From positions 26,190 to 90,189 of the forward strand of contig MNCI01016416.1 of assembly GCA_015680685.1 (NCBI GenBank): a stretch of DNA of 64,000 nt, given 5' to 3'. Numbering within the stretch: position 1 is the first letter of the stretch; each line of letters starts with the position of its first letter. The translations under genes and the position numbers were made by a program. A model generated the notes under the pieces. The model did no database searches. It was not told where the DNA came from and was given only the letters and a program-made list of their open reading frames with translations. Source of the DNA: Gnetum montanum. Its lineage: Eukaryota > Streptophyta > Gnetopsida > Gnetales > Gnetaceae. Positions 44,328 through 57,240 of this stretch are shown here, one piece after another.

Positions 44328-45139
44328 TGTAGCAAGCACTGATGCTTTAATAATCCAAAAGTGTAATTCCAATCTTTAAAATTGCATATTTATTTGAATA
44401 ATAAGAAATTATTTATTCTTACTAGACAATTACAAGAGGATTACAAATGCTAGAATTAAAATTCCAATTATAGACAAGAGATTAAGAAAATCCCAACAAT
44501 ACATTCATACTTAAGATGACTATGAAGTGTCACAAAATGGAGGCTTAATTCGAGATCAATCTCACTCTCTTTCTTCAACTCTCAATTTTCTTCAACTCTC
44601 ATCACCAAAACAAAAGGTCTTGATACCTATTTGTATTCATTTATCCATATTTTGGCATTCAAAATATAAATTTATGTTCATTGTTTTAAACATGGGAGAT
44701 GTCTTGGAGTTGTGGGAGACATCCAACTTAAGAGTTAAAAAAGTTAGAAGAAACATCTTGCTTACTTATAGATATCTTAAAGGAGACATCTTGTGATTCT
44801 ATAAGACATCTTGGCTTTAGATGAGACAACTTCCTCGAGGTGTAGATGCTCAACCTAAATCTCAATAAATTGCAAGAGACATCTATCTTCTACATGAGAT
44901 GTCTTGGCTTTCCTAGAAATATCTAACTTCTTCTTGAGATATCTTGAATTTCCTAGAGATGTCTTCACAAATGGAATTGTTAAACTCTAGACTTCTTCCC
45001 AAAAGTTCTAATAAGCCAAATACAAATCCAATTATCTTATCTTATCCTTGAAACATGGAAGATATAAAACACACCTAAACTACAAAGAACACACACAATT
45101 ACAGTTTATTAAGAATATTAAATGGGTTGGGGGATGTCC
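44328..45139 (-). repeat. 5' LTR of Gypsy-1 with expanded internal repeats
   Basis: It starts tgtagcaagc on the plus strand. Compared with the other copy it is about 300 bp longer because of 44710-45000, where gagacatcttg/gagatatcttg-type motifs recur eight or more times. Confidence 0.65.
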
Positions 45140-45543
45140 TCATCATTATGCAACCTTAGATTTGGGTCCAATGGCTATGCATTTAAAGTTAAGGTTTTCA
45201 AGTTTATTCTTTGTTAAGTTTAATTTTGTTTTCTTTTTTACTTGAATGAATCTATGCTTTCATAGCTGAATGTCTTGACATTTTTCATTTTCAAAGCATT
45301 TTAATTTAAGTTAGAAATACTGCTTAGTAGTTGAGATTTTTTAATATATAACACTAATATATAATTTTGAGTATATTTTTCCTTCTGATGTACAAGGATG
45401 TCTTTGCTAATGATAACACCTTTGTCTAAAAGCTTTCATCTCTAAGTTATAATGCATATAATGTGTATTGCCAATAATAGGTGGCATAAGTGATTAACTT
45501 ATTGTCATTATTATATCTTCTGCAATTTTTCTAATATATGATA
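45140..45543. other. Unassigned spacer
   Basis: No feature seen; strongly T/A-rich. Confidence 0.5.
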
Positions 45544-46745
45544 NGGAATTCAAATTCCATTATCAAAGAGAAGTAATTTATCTAACTTGCATAGATGACT
45601 AACCTCTTACTTGTATCATGAATATTGTAACATCTAGCATTAGGATTACATCATTGAAGATATATGTTATGTCTATCATGAGTAGATGAGAAAACTCATA
45701 ATTATATCATGCATATGCTAGCTTCTAGCATTGGGATTTCTTCATTAAAGAGAAGTAATTTACCTTACATGCATAGCCAAGTAACCTCTTAATTGTATCA
45801 CAAATATCTTAACTTCTAGCACTAGGATTTCATCATTGATGAGATGTCGTTTGTTTAACATGATCAAAAGAACAACCTCTTAATCATATCGTGAACATTC
45901 TAACTTATAGTATTGGAATTTCATCATGAAAGTGAAGTGACTTATCTAACATGCATAGAAAAGTAACCTCTTAATTGTATCATGAATATCTTAATATCTA
46001 GCATTGGGATTTCATCATTAAAGAGATCTAGTTTCCATAACATGATTAGATAAGAAACCTTTTAATGATATCATGAATATGATAACTTCTAGCATGAGGA
46101 TTTCATCATCAAAGAGATATGTTTACCAAACATGCCAAAATGTGAAACATCTTAATAGTATCATAAATATTCTAACCTATAATATTTAGATTCCATCATA
46201 AAAAAGATGTGCTTTATCTAACATACCTAGACATTAAACCGCTTAATTGTCTCATGAATATCCTAACATATGACATTTGAATTAGATCAATGAAGAAATG
46301 GATGAGCAACATCTTAATTTTATTATGGATGTTCTAACATCTAGCTTTGGGATTCTATCATTGAAAAGAAGTGGTTTACATTTATAAATGATCAACATAT
46401 CAATCATCTTAGAAATATCCTAACATATGGTATTCATATTTCATAGCCAAAGAGATGTGGTTTGCCTAACATGCATGAATAAAAAACCTCTTAATCTTAT
46501 TAGAAATATCCTAATATATGACATTCAGATCCATTATCAAGGAGATGTGGTTTACCTAACATACTTGAATGTGTAATCTCTTAATCGTATGACGAACATC
46601 CTAATATATGACATTCAGATTTCATCATCGAAGAGAGTTTTTTTATCTAACATGCTTGGATGTATGACCTCTTAATCTTCTCATGAATATTCTAACATAT
46701 GGCATTCAAATTCCATTAAGAGAAATGGTTGTACTTAACATGCCT
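45544..46745. repeat. 91-bp satellite array, about 13 units
   Basis: Starting at 45567, units of 91 bp repeat with moderate divergence. A typical unit begins agagatgtggtttacctaac, continues atgcat...aacctcttaattgtatcatg and ends with a tctagcattgggatttcatc segment. The unit boundaries at 45567, 45658, 45749 and 45840 are exactly 91 bp apart. Later units vary by small deletions (for example the one near 46290). A single N at 45544 marks the left edge. Confidence 0.92.
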
Positions 46746-48199
46746 TGTTACACCTCCAAAATAATCATAGATAAATACATAAAATTACTTATAACATATG
46801 AATAAATTCCTTAGAAGTCCATATAATTCATATGAAGTACATAGCATCCAGAATAAATAATTATTGAAAAATCTTAATACATCAATTAAGAAACCTTATA
46901 ATTCAATAAGTATGTTTGAATAAGCCTTAAAGAATAATCATTTTAAAATAACCATGGAATGTTAGATCAAAATCATAAATTCTAATGTCGACAATTATAA
47001 AAGAACGGGCGGGCGGGGGGTGGTTACTAACAAGGAAGATCATAATGTTTAGATATTATTACGTGCAGACTAGATGGGGAGGAGGGGGAAGGTGGTTTGC
47101 GTGTATGTGTGTGTTGGAACCAAAAAATAACTGTAATATAGTTTAATTAGAGCCTTATAAGTTATTGTGATCCACCAAAATTAAACCCATGACTTGGAGC
47201 TTTTAAATTAAGATTCTTAATACTAGTCTAACACCTCACTATAATATTTAGACATTATTACATTAACATGCATAGTTATTGAAGGAATTTTAAATAGTGA
47301 ATGAATTGCTTGGTTATCTTGAACTCACATTAAATTAGCTAATAAAATTTATTTTTTTGAGAATCTTATGAATTTCTATAAAATCTAGAAAAAGGAATTC
47401 TACAAAAGATATTTAGAAGCTAAGGTTATATTATGTTCCTATGAATCTATTAAAAATCACACCAATTTTGGTAGTGCAAATTTGAGAGATGATAACTTAA
47501 AAATTGTTAAGTTTATGTTGCTAAAATTTCAATTCAACCTTATTATAGATATTAGCTTTTAAAAAAATCTATTATTCCATCAAATAATTATGAGATAGGG
47601 AGAAATGATCCAATCATTTACCACCATTCATTCTAGTAAATTTTTTGGACTAAAAAAATTTGCAAAATTGTAAAGTAGATTTCTCCTAAATCACATGTTG
47701 TAGCTTTCAAATAAATCTAAAATCAATGAAAAGTATTGTAAAAATGATTAAGATATGATCAAAAAAGTGGATGCCCCTAGTTCAAACTATTCAAGTTCCA
47801 AGTTGAGTAAATAATGATGAATGATGTTAATGAATTTTGATAAATTAATGAATTGATGAAAGATTGATGATGAAATGGCAAAAGTCTTGCTGAAATTATG
47901 TTAAATATTTCATGATATAAATTTCCAAGAGATGCCTTAAATATGTGTGTGTGTGTGACAAGTGGGACAACATTTACTGAAAAGAATACAATANATACAA
48001 TATAGTCCCAATGATAAAGGAACTTTAAAAATTAAATATGTACATGGATTGGATTTAAAATAACATTAAAGCTACTCACAAATCCTAAAATTTTCTCTAT
48101 TTCATTAAAATAAACTCCTATAATATAATAAAAACAAAAAATTATTATCTTTCACTTTAAAAGTTAACAATTCCTTAGAATGGAAGGAAATCTTCATTA
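46746..48199. other. Unassigned spacer with G-rich patches
   Basis: No gene is recognised. Two G-rich patches (47007-47023 and 47076-47095) stand out in AT-rich DNA, and a (TG)n run lies at 47943-47957. A single N lies at 47994. Confidence 0.5.
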
Positions 48200-48940
48200 T
48201 TTATCTTTGATTTTTTCTTTCTTTATCATGCTTTGAATTTCTATAGATTCATTGAGGTACTTGATCCTTCTTTCAATTCCTACTTGTTGAAATAGTATTT
48301 GATGTCAATGTGTTGGAATTTTTAATGATGCACTTAGTCTTGGGATAGTTGAATTGCTAGTGTATTGTCATAATACAAATTTTTAGAAAGATCAAATTCA
48401 AATTGTAAGTGTAAGAAATGTCTATTTAACTAGAGTATGTGTTGGAGGCATGTGACTATGGTAATAAATTATGCTTCGTATGTGAATAAGATAATGGATG
48501 ATTTTCCTTTATTTATAATACACTGGAATTTTTTCCATGCATAATGAGCACTCTTGATGTGGATTTTGTGTCATCATTGTCTTCTACCTAATTAGCATTT
48601 CAATATTCATGAAGTTTATTATCTTCTTTACTTAATTGTATCTTAAAGCTACAAATTCCTTTTACATGAGGAGATGCATAAGTGCTTGCATGTGGTATTG
48701 TCTTGCCTCTTTTATTAATCTAGATAAGTATGATGTTGCATATTCTAAATCTAGTCTGGTGTGGTAGAGAAACTGAAGTGATCTAATCATGGTTCTATAT
48801 GTGATTGCATCTATGAGAGGAATCTTATCTTTATTGGTTAACATTAAACTATATGACAAAGAACCACCGACCAACTTTTCATTCTTTAGATTGAATTTTT
48901 CAATGATGAAATTTTCATATTTACTTTAATGAAATTTTAA
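48200..48940 (-). pseudogene. Copia-0: RT C-terminus and RNase H (block B)
   Basis: The 48874-48662 frame has the same TYRTMIRSLQFLYHTRLDLE motif as block A. Further on, KNLYYDNTLAIQLSQD (48390-48330) and QHIDIKYYFNK (48315-48280) are the D-N and H-I-D segments of copia RNase H. This shows what GAG1 removed from view in block A. Confidence 0.75.
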
Positions 48941-48952
48941 CCACCGACCAAG

Positions 48953-49143
48953 TTACTTAACCATACACCGTGACAAGTACAAGTAAGTCTGGGAAGACAA
49001 CGAATGATTAGCCATACACCATGACAACTATAAGTAAGTTTTCCATGAGGCGTGTAGGCACTTAGTCTGCGGAGTTCGATTGGATCGTGCGTGCTACGTT
49101 CGTATACCTATGGTTGAGTGTAGGGGTACCTCACCACTCATCA
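48953..49143 (+). repeat. Truncated GAG-family LTR (U5 end)
   Basis: This is the reverse complement of the first roughly 190 bp of the GAG1 LTR (5538-5725), ending ggggtacctcaccactcatca. Inside, the phrase accatacacc.tgacaa.ta.aagtaag occurs twice, so the piece is itself rearranged. Confidence 0.75.
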
Positions 49144-49145
49144 AT

Positions 49146-49650
49146 TAGCTTGCAAATATGCTTAGGATTTTACTACACATCCTTCCAAGAGATATTCCAT
49201 TTTCTTAAACATTGCATTCCTTCAAAATACTAACCATGGTCTTGTGAATCCTCAATAACTACTTTAGAGAATTTGTCTTGCCTTGAGATATGAAAGCTAT
49301 TTGTGTATGTAATGAATTGACATAATACTTGTGCTTTTAAACATAATAAATCAAATTAACATAGTAACATTGAGTAAGGTATTTACATCTTCACCTTTAA
49401 CTTATTGAGAAGAAAACTTTTTTGCACTCTTTTAATAATTTTCTAAAGCCTAGTACTAAGTCTAGGTCCCTAAACAACACATCCATACAATACAAGAGGA
49501 TAGATGATAGTTTGGAAAATTTATTTTTTGACCTTCCAAACCAAAAGTCCTATGTCCTTGTGCTTTCTTTTGAAAGGATATAGAGCCTTGAAATGTTCTG
49601 CTATTCTTTCTTTGATGCACTTCCATCACATGTAATTGTTTATATAAATG
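49146..49650 (-). pseudogene. LINE ORF2 C-terminal tail (block B)
   Basis: Same remnant as 8235-8760. Confidence 0.5.
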
Positions 49651-49864
49651 AGATACAAATATTTAGCGAAATCTACGATTTACACATTGGTGCCTCCACA
49701 ATAAAAGTTAGCATAGGTGTTTCTTGTACACTAAATCATCAAACTCATTTTATCCACATTCAAAGTTTTGAGCAAAGGTTGACATGGAACCCACAACCTT
49801 CCTTGTGTAAGCCTTATAAATTGTTTAGACCATATCATGACAAGTCACATGTAGCTATAAAATA

Positions 49865-50228
49865 GCCGTGGTATTATTTTGCGTTGTGGTGTAGCTCAAA
49901 TATTGAGAGAAGTGGCAAATAATCAAGCCTTTGTAACCTTGTTTACAATGGAAACTAGTTAATAACTTTGTGCGTAGCCCAAATATCTTATTGATACAAT
50001 CAAGCCTTTGCCATCTAAAACACATGCTTTATTATTTTGCCTTGTTGTGTATCTCAAATATACAATGGAAACAAGCTAAAAAACCAAGAATAATGTGCAT
50101 AATAACTTATGCAATTTGTAAGTTTTTGCATCCAAAACATGTACGTGGCCTAGACAAATATACAATGGAAAACAGTTAAAAAGCAAACCATAACTTGCAT
50201 AATAACTAAATAACAAAATATAATTTAC
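49865..50228. repeat. Degenerate tandem repeat (block B)
   Basis: Counterpart of 8761-9333, with the third unit shortened. Confidence 0.45.
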
Positions 50229-50305
50229 TTGTGTTTTGCGTTTTTCCATGTTTTTTCGCGGAAGTTCCGGTTCCAAACGGAATCATCCGGGTGCTCCGCT
50301 GCCAT
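50229..50305 (-). pseudogene. Candidate orphan first exon (block B)
   Basis: Same 77-nt segment as 9334-9410 with ATG at 50305 and GTAAAT donor at 50228. The only coding change I see is Leu to Trp near the end. Confidence 0.35.
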
Positions 50306-50930
50306 AAAAAACAAAACATAATTTANTAAAACATAATTTACATAATACCTCATAATTTACATAATACCTCAAGTAACTGGTAACTTTGTTTATGAGATGC
50401 TAATTAACTAAAAATCATAAAACCGAGGAAACTAATTAAATCAAAGCATGATAATAACTGAAGTAACCTGTAACTTCGTTTGCATGGTAACTGAAGTAAC
50501 TTGTAATTTTGATTATTAGATGTAAATCAGCTCATAATAACCGAGGAAGCCAGTCAAACCAAACCAAACCATTCAAAATGCATGCCAAGGTCTCAAAGAC
50601 TTTACACATTATCAGCGCGACGCTCAACCAACCGACGTTGCAATTATATTTAGTGTGTTTATTTTTTCTAGCATGGAAGACACTGACTCATTGCCCAGGA
50701 TTTTTTTAGTTTTCCAAGAACAAATCGCTCAAACCGAATAGGATTATAGTTTTAATCAGGTAATTTCTCCATTTTGAAGCTGGATCACTGTTTTTAATCT
50801 GTGTTGGCATGCAATCATTTCAGTCGCAGTTTATTGGTCCTGAACTGTTTTATACAAAATAGAAATCCAATTAATACACGTTAATTTCGATGAAATAAAT
50901 TCCTGATTTGGATCCCTAAAGACGGTGCAC

Positions 50931-51001
50931 CTCGTCTAGCTCAGATGGTAGAGCACTCGCTTAGCATGCAAGAGGTACAGGGATGGATGCCCTGCATCTC
51001 C
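50931..51001 (+). tRNA. Degenerate tRNA-Ala (AGC) relic (block B)
   Basis: The D-arm (AGCTCAGATGGTAGAGC), anticodon loop TTAGCAT and T-arm (CAGGG...CCCTG) are closer to a normal alanine tRNA than in block A. The 5' acceptor strand GGGGATG is deleted, so the acceptor stem cannot form. The T-loop is ATGGATG. Confidence 0.68.
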
Positions 51002-51236
51002 ATTGTTCACAGATTCAGGACGTCTTAGGTAAACATATTCTTTAGTTTCATACCCTCAGGTTTTGAACATTAAAGAAATTTTAGGTCACAGATTTTGAAC
51101 ATTAAAGAAATTTTGGGTCACAGATTTTGAAGATTGAAGACCTTTTAGGTAAAAGTATCTTTAGTTTTCATACCCTCCGGTTTTGAACAAGTCAAGATAT
51201 TCTTCAGTTCCATATCCTAAAAGTTTTTGTCGCCAA

Positions 51237-51812
51237 TGTTAATGGCTTAGTATACAAGGTTTAGATTTTAATATTGAACATCATCAAAACCTTTTATAAA
51301 ATAACAATTTCATCACCATCAAAGATTTATTTTAAAACACTTGCATATATCTGGAGACTCTTTTTCAGGAAAGATAAGTAAGAACGAGTAATGTGAAGAA
51401 AACTCTTCCTCCTATGTTTTTATCAATCTCATTTATGTCTTTCTTGGCTTCCTTTTTTGTAATCTCTTTTTAAGATATAATTTGTAGTTTTCAATATTAT
51501 CAAAAGACTGTAATAGAAAAAGGATTATTGTTTTCTCCTATAAATTGAGGGCAAAGTTGGGAGATGTGTGTGAAAGTGTGTTAACCACGAAGTATGAACA
51601 GAAGGGCTTAAGGATGTGGTGACTACAACAAGTTATGAGAGCTATCAAGGACAGCTTGTGTCCTTGGGTTACTTTCTCCAAACAAAGGAAGAACTCTACC
51701 CTAGTTCCCATGGTTTTTTACCCCTATTTGGGGCTTTCTACGTTAATTCTTGTTTGTGTTTCTCTTGTTTTCTTTGGTGTTTCTATTCGCCAATTTGGTT
51801 AATTTCATAACA
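51237..51812 (+). repeat. 5' LTR of Copia-A (block B)
   Basis: Complete LTR, 576 bp, TGTTAATGG...TTCATAACA. The primer-binding site TGGTATCAAAG follows at 51815-51825. Confidence 0.8.
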
Positions 51813-51879
51813 AGTGGTATCAAAGTAGGTTGATGAAGTAGTTGTACACAATAGACATGCTTGCTGGTTAGAACTAGAA

Positions 51880-52640
51880 CATTTAGAGTATGCTAATGAA
51901 AGATATCTTAGCACAGAATGAGTGTGATGAGACCTTCAACCTTCAAAACATGCAAAGATGTTAGATGATGATTGGAAGAAGTTGCAAGTAAAAGCACTAA
52001 CCCTAATTTGTTCTTGCTAAAGTAGCAAAATTTTGGCATCTCTTTCAAATGAAACAAATTCTTATGCTCTTTGGGTAAAGTTGAAAAACAAGTTTGATAA
52101 AGTTTTAGATTTGAATTAGTTTCATATTTATAAAAGGTTTTTAATACAAAGATGAAAGAATGTGTTTCTTTGCAAGATCATCTAGATGATATGAAAACTA
52201 CTTTTGTTAAATTTGAAGAATATAAAGTGATAATTATAGAGCCATATAAGTGTTATGTTGTTTTAAATTTTTTATCTGAATGTTGGAATCTAATTATTAA
52301 AGCAAATACTACCTCTAAGTTGAGTAATATTTCTTTTGATGATGTAGTCTCTAATCTTTAGGATGTAGAAAAAAGATTAATTGAAGGATAGGGTTAATCA
52401 TTACGTAATGCTTTTATAGTTTCAAATAGAGGTAGATCTAAAAAAAACATGATTAAAACAATGGATCTAATTAAAGCAGGGAAAAAGTCAAATTAGAGGA
52501 ACTTCTAAAAGCAGGTTTGAATGCTAATTCTGCCACAAATTTGGTCACATGAAGAAGGATTGTTGTGTTACAAAGCTTAGGAAACATCATAGCAATAGAA
52601 GAAAAAGATAGAGTTGGAAAAATCAGAAAGTAATGTAGGC
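51880..52640 (+). pseudogene. Copia-A gag (block B)
   Basis: An open part at 52152-52361 reads MKECVSLQDHLDDMKTTFVK and continues to NISFDDVVSNL; the knuckle follows at about 52515-52560 (FCHKFGHMKKDC). It is the better preserved copy but has several stops. Confidence 0.78.
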
Positions 52641-52899
52641 CTACAAATAAATCATACAAAGGTAAGTGTTATTTTATAGCAACCTAGTTTGCCTAAAATC
52701 AATTTTAATAATGTTAGTCATAATCCTATAGTTTCTAAAAAGCTTATTTCTATTTCTTAAATTGATGATTTGGGTTTAAATTTTTTATGTAGAAATAATT
52801 TGTGGAAAACTACCATGGGGATTTTAACAATTTTGGAACCAAAAACGAGAGGTGTAATGTATACTATAGGAGTTGATATATGTCTGTACAATGATTTTG

Positions 52900-53240
52900 T
52901 AGTTGTAGTTGCCATAAAGAGGATCTTTTAAGCCATATTAGTTATTCTAATTTAAATGTACTTCACTCTCATTCTTGCATTCCCAAATTTATAGTTAGCT
53001 CAATAGATTTTTGCAAATATTGTGTTATTGGTAAATCAAAAAGGGTGAATTTTCTTAGAAATGCAAGACATAGGTGAGTTAATAAAGTAGAACTATTTGT
53101 TATTATATTTTTGGTCTAATAAATCTAGCATCATTAGGTGGTTCATTGTATTTTATTACTTTCATTGACGATCATGAACAAAAAGTATAGGTATTTACAA
53201 TAAAGTCTTAGGATGTTGTTTTAAATATTTTTAAAGCATT
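52900..53240 (+). pseudogene. Copia-A GAG-pre-integrase and integrase start (block B)
   Basis: CKYCVIGKSKRVNF (about 53010-53055) and ASLGGSLYFITFIDDHEQKV (about 53130-53185) correspond to the block A region; the pre-integrase His region is partly deleted near 52925. Confidence 0.68.
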
Positions 53241-53627
53241 TCTAAATCTACATATGAAACTGAAACTTAAACTGAATTTTATTTCCTCAATGGATACCCA
53301 AGAGGATCTCATGGAGAGGAAATATACAAAGCATAAGCTTTAAATAAATCATATATAAGAACTCCATGATAATACTAATTACCATGCCCTCTTCTAGACG
53401 CTTTTAGTTTTTATCATGGCCAATATTAGCAGGTAATTATGTTTTAATATTTAACTACCTTGCGTTGTGGACATTGTTGTCCCCTCAATGTCAACATAAA
53501 GATCCAACTTAAGAATATAGTTAACTTAAATTTTGTTTTCTTAATAGTTGCTCTATTTAATTTTATGGCCAATATGAGGAAGATTAAAAAATATATGTTA
53601 CAAGATATAAATTACATTCATTATGTA

Positions 53628-54095
53628 GAATAATTATGTTGCAAATGGTTAGAACATTTCGAAAAGAGAAAAAAACTCTTGTGAAATAGTTTACCTTAGG
53701 TTCAAAAAATTACATGTATTTTCTTGATGTGATGAGCATTAATGAAATTGAATTACTTTGTTTTATGCCTCAATTTCAGAAAGCCTTGGGGAGAAACTTT
53801 CTTTCTTATTATTTTTAAAATTATGATAGTTAATTTTCTCTCGATTATTTATGCTTCCACTGCAATCATTCCATACTTCTTAGTATCTTTGGTCTAGAAG
53901 ATAGAATTGAAGAGAGATGCACTACCAAGGGATAAAAATGAAAGAAATACATTTATAAGAAAATCTTGTAAGATTCCAATCACTACTGGTATGGATGAAG
54001 GCTAAGAAAGGAATTATGCACCATACGATTTGGTATGTATTAGAAGAAACCTCAGGGAAAAAGATAGGTTAAGGAAAACAAAACTCAATTATGAA
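53628..54095. repeat. Repeat U, full copy left of the LINE (block B)
   Basis: Direct repeat of 57241-57720. Block A has only the first 200 bp of it at this place. Confidence 0.68.
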
Positions 54096-54299
54096 ATAGG
54101 TGAGCTTAAGGTAAGTTTACTGGCAAATTTTTTGGTCCAAAAGTATGATAATGTTTGTAAGAAATAGTTGTCACATTCTACAACTCCACTCATAAAAGGG
54201 CACAACTAAATAGAATTGGTAGAAAATTTACTTGGAAGATTTAAAGCTCTAACTTTACGTTGAATGCCTTAATTAATTGATGGTATCAATTGAATTTTA

Positions 54300-57150
54300 A
54301 TTTTATTTTTTTTGTTTTGGGGCTTGGGGTGTTTTCAAACCCCAAAAGAAGTTTTATTAATAGTAGAAAGGTATCAAAAACATAAACCACAATAAGTTGT
54401 AGGGATAATAAAATGGGAAACTTAGAAAACTAGGGATGAGACTCTTGGAAATGTTTACATAAATAAGCATTCATGAAAGGAGGAAACCCAATCTAGGGAA
54501 CTACCATCCACCAAGACCAACTGGCTTGTTACAAGAGAGAGGGGGAAAACATGGACATGGTAGAGAGTGCTCAATAAAAGATAGAGAGACTTCCATATGG
54601 TGACTCCACTCAAATTTGAGAAGGGAAGCATCAATGTAGAGATTCCTATGGGAAGAGTGTTGCTTAAACACATAAGTCTTTCCCAAGGCTACAGGAGAGG
54701 AATCAATTGATGAATATCCATTTTGAACTTTGATGCTTGAGATTTGAGTTGAAAATGAATAAGGCAGAAGATCTGCAATTTCTCCATTGTTGTGAGATGA
54801 GAGTTATTAGAATAATCAATCCTTTGAAAGATAACATTGCATCAATGCTTCCAGATATAATATAAAAGAATAAGCCTAATAAATTTCCACAGAAAATTAA
54901 AGTTACCAAAAGTGGTGGCCAGAAGGCAAAATATAACATCATCTTGAGATAGCTTGCATGATGGAATTACTTTGGAAGCCCATGTCCACATGTGCTATGC
55001 TAAGGGGAAATGCCAAAACACATAAACAAAATCCTCTTTTCCACCACAAAGAGGGAAATTAGGACTATGAACCCTAAGATGTTTGAGACATTTGCCAATT
55101 GGTAGACCTTGGTGGAGGAGACAATAAAGGAACTCCTTAATTTTAAGAAGGGTTGGTAGTTTCTAAATATGTTAGAAGAGGGGTATCTAGAATTATTTCG
55201 ACTCTTGTTTATGCAAATACTTATTACATCATTGAAGGATACTATATGAGTTATGAAAAAGGTGAAAGGGAACATAAAACCTATAAAGTAGAAGTTTTGA
55301 CCCATTAATCCATTGAAGGCCATGAAAAGTGCTTTGTACCAAAACATCTAGCTGCATATGGCAATGGATAAAGGTGTAGACCCAAGCTAGGAAATGGTGC
55401 ATTGCTTTAGACTCCCCATACAAATTATTAAAGTTAGCCCTTGAAATTCATTGACTAGCCAGTTGAAGACAATTCAAAGAAATAACATCCTTCCAATACC
55501 AAGAGGTAGCAACCTTAGCATTTGTAAAGGCAAGGAGAGTGAGCAACAAAGGTAACCACTAGGAACACAACTTAGAGAGGAGAGTAGGATTAATCTTGAT
55601 ATTAATCTAATCAATATAATAGTGTCGAGTTTGCCAAGTTCTCCAAATTATTTGAAAACATGAGATCTAGGAATAATGATAGTGTGGAGGTAAAGGATCC
55701 AATGAACAACATGGATGCTTGTCTAGAAGGGCTTATTTTTGGGAAATGCTTGATGAAGTCTTAATTGGAGAAGAGTCCCAATAATATCTAGGGCATCTAA
55801 AAGCTAGACCAACCACTTAGCAACTAAGGTAATCCCCTACTTAAAAGAGTTCAAAATACCTAAGCCTCCTTTATTCTTAGGAAGAGTAACAATATTCTAG
55901 GTGACACAATGAAAACCTTTTTGAGAATCTTTAGAGGGCTACATTAAGTCATGAAATAATCATTCAAGCTTATGGTAAGAAGCTTAGGAGGGGAACCAAC
56001 ATGAAGAGCAATTCACATGGGTAGACACACATATGGACTTACATACGAGGTAACTACCCACTAGAGTGAGGGGTTTAGTCTTCCATATATCAAGTTTCTT
56101 TTGAATGTGATAAATAACCTACTCCAAAAGAACAAAGGCTAAACCTCTAAAATGGAAGGGAATTCCTAGAATCTTGATGATGTCTTGATCCTAAAGAAAC
56201 TTCCAGTTATAGTTGGTCACATGAATATAATTACTAGTAAAGCTATATATAGAGGATTTGTTCCAATTAATAGTGGAGCCTAAGAGTGAGCAATATTACT
56301 CCACCCTGGATAAGAGCTAGAGCAAATTAGCTATAGTGTTTTAAAAAAGAAAAAAGGAGTCATCAATGAAATGCATGTTAAGAAGGTGTTGTTGAGGTGA
56401 AGAGAGGTGGATCTCGATGAGAACTTTATTTTGAATATCATGGTTTATCTGATGATAGAGAAAGTCAACTGTGATGATGAATAGGTAAGGGGCAAGAGGA
56501 CATCCTTACCACACTGACTGTGGATAGGAAAGGGAGAGGTGATGCTAAAGGTAGTGGTTATTCCTGCAGTAGCATTTGAGAATAAGCATTTCACCATATG
56601 TAGGAACTTAGGGCCAAAACCAAGTTTATTCATGGTGTGTAGAATAAAGTCCCACTTTATGTTGTCATAAGCCTTGGAATAGTCAAGCTTCATTAGGAGA
56701 ATATCTTGACCATCATCCTCCACCCACTTGAGACCTTTCCATTTCGTAATCAGATTATTTAAAATGTATCTACTGGTAACAAATTCTATTTGCTAGCGAG
56801 ATATAATTTGGCTAAGAAATGTTTTTACTCATAAGGCTAAAGACTTGGCCCAAAATGTATACACCACATTGAGAAGAGTTATGGGATGCTAATTGGAGAT
56901 ATAGGTAGGATCCCTAGACTTAGGGAGGAGACCAATAATCCGTTGATTTAGATTAGGCCCAAGGAAACGAGTAATGATAGCCTCTCTAATGACCTATAGA
57001 AGATCAATCCCCACCAAAACCCAATGATTTTGAAAAAATTTAATGGGAAAACCATCATAACTAGGAGGGTTCCCATGACTCAACATAGAACAAGCTACCT
57101 AAAGCTCCTCCTTGGTGATATCGGCTTCGAGACTTTGCAACATAGCATAA
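54300..57150 (-). pseudogene. L1-type LINE ORF2 fragment (block B)
   Basis: The block B copy is longer at the 3' end. On the minus strand it shows LMKLDYSKAYDNIKWDFILH with LGFGPKFLHMVK (56700-56600), the RT palm. The catalytic box reads NMHFIDDSFF (about 56385-56350), where block A has FADDS. The zf-RVT region is near 55090-55000. The A-rich minus-strand end at 54303-54320 (ccaaaacaaaaaaaat) is probably the remnant poly-A tail. Confidence 0.82.
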
Positions 57151-57240
57151 TTGCAAAATTATGATAGTTAATTTCTCTCAATTATTTATGCTTCAGCTAC
57201 AATCATTTCATACTGCTTAGCTTCTTCAATCTAGAACATT

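Larger units (their letters stand above)
32745..45139 (-). mobile_element. Gypsy-1: broken Ty3/gypsy element with nested insertions
   Basis: Homologous LTR copies lie at about 32745-33258 and 44328-45139. Reading the minus strand from the right: primer-binding site (44325-44313), gag N-terminus (43937-43523), gag core and zinc knuckle (about 39690-38950), protease (38939-38610), RT (34870-34595), and RNase H (34154-33537). The order RT then RNase H, and the missing or cut integrase after it, fits Ty3/gypsy. Between these parts lie two LTR-like repeats, an assembly gap, a lectin fragment and unidentified DNA. Both LTR limits on the left are approximate. Confidence 0.68.

Noticed and set aside
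45544-46745. Possible CRISPR array
   Set aside because: Units are contiguous 91-bp satellites with diverged sequence, and the genome is a plant nucleus.
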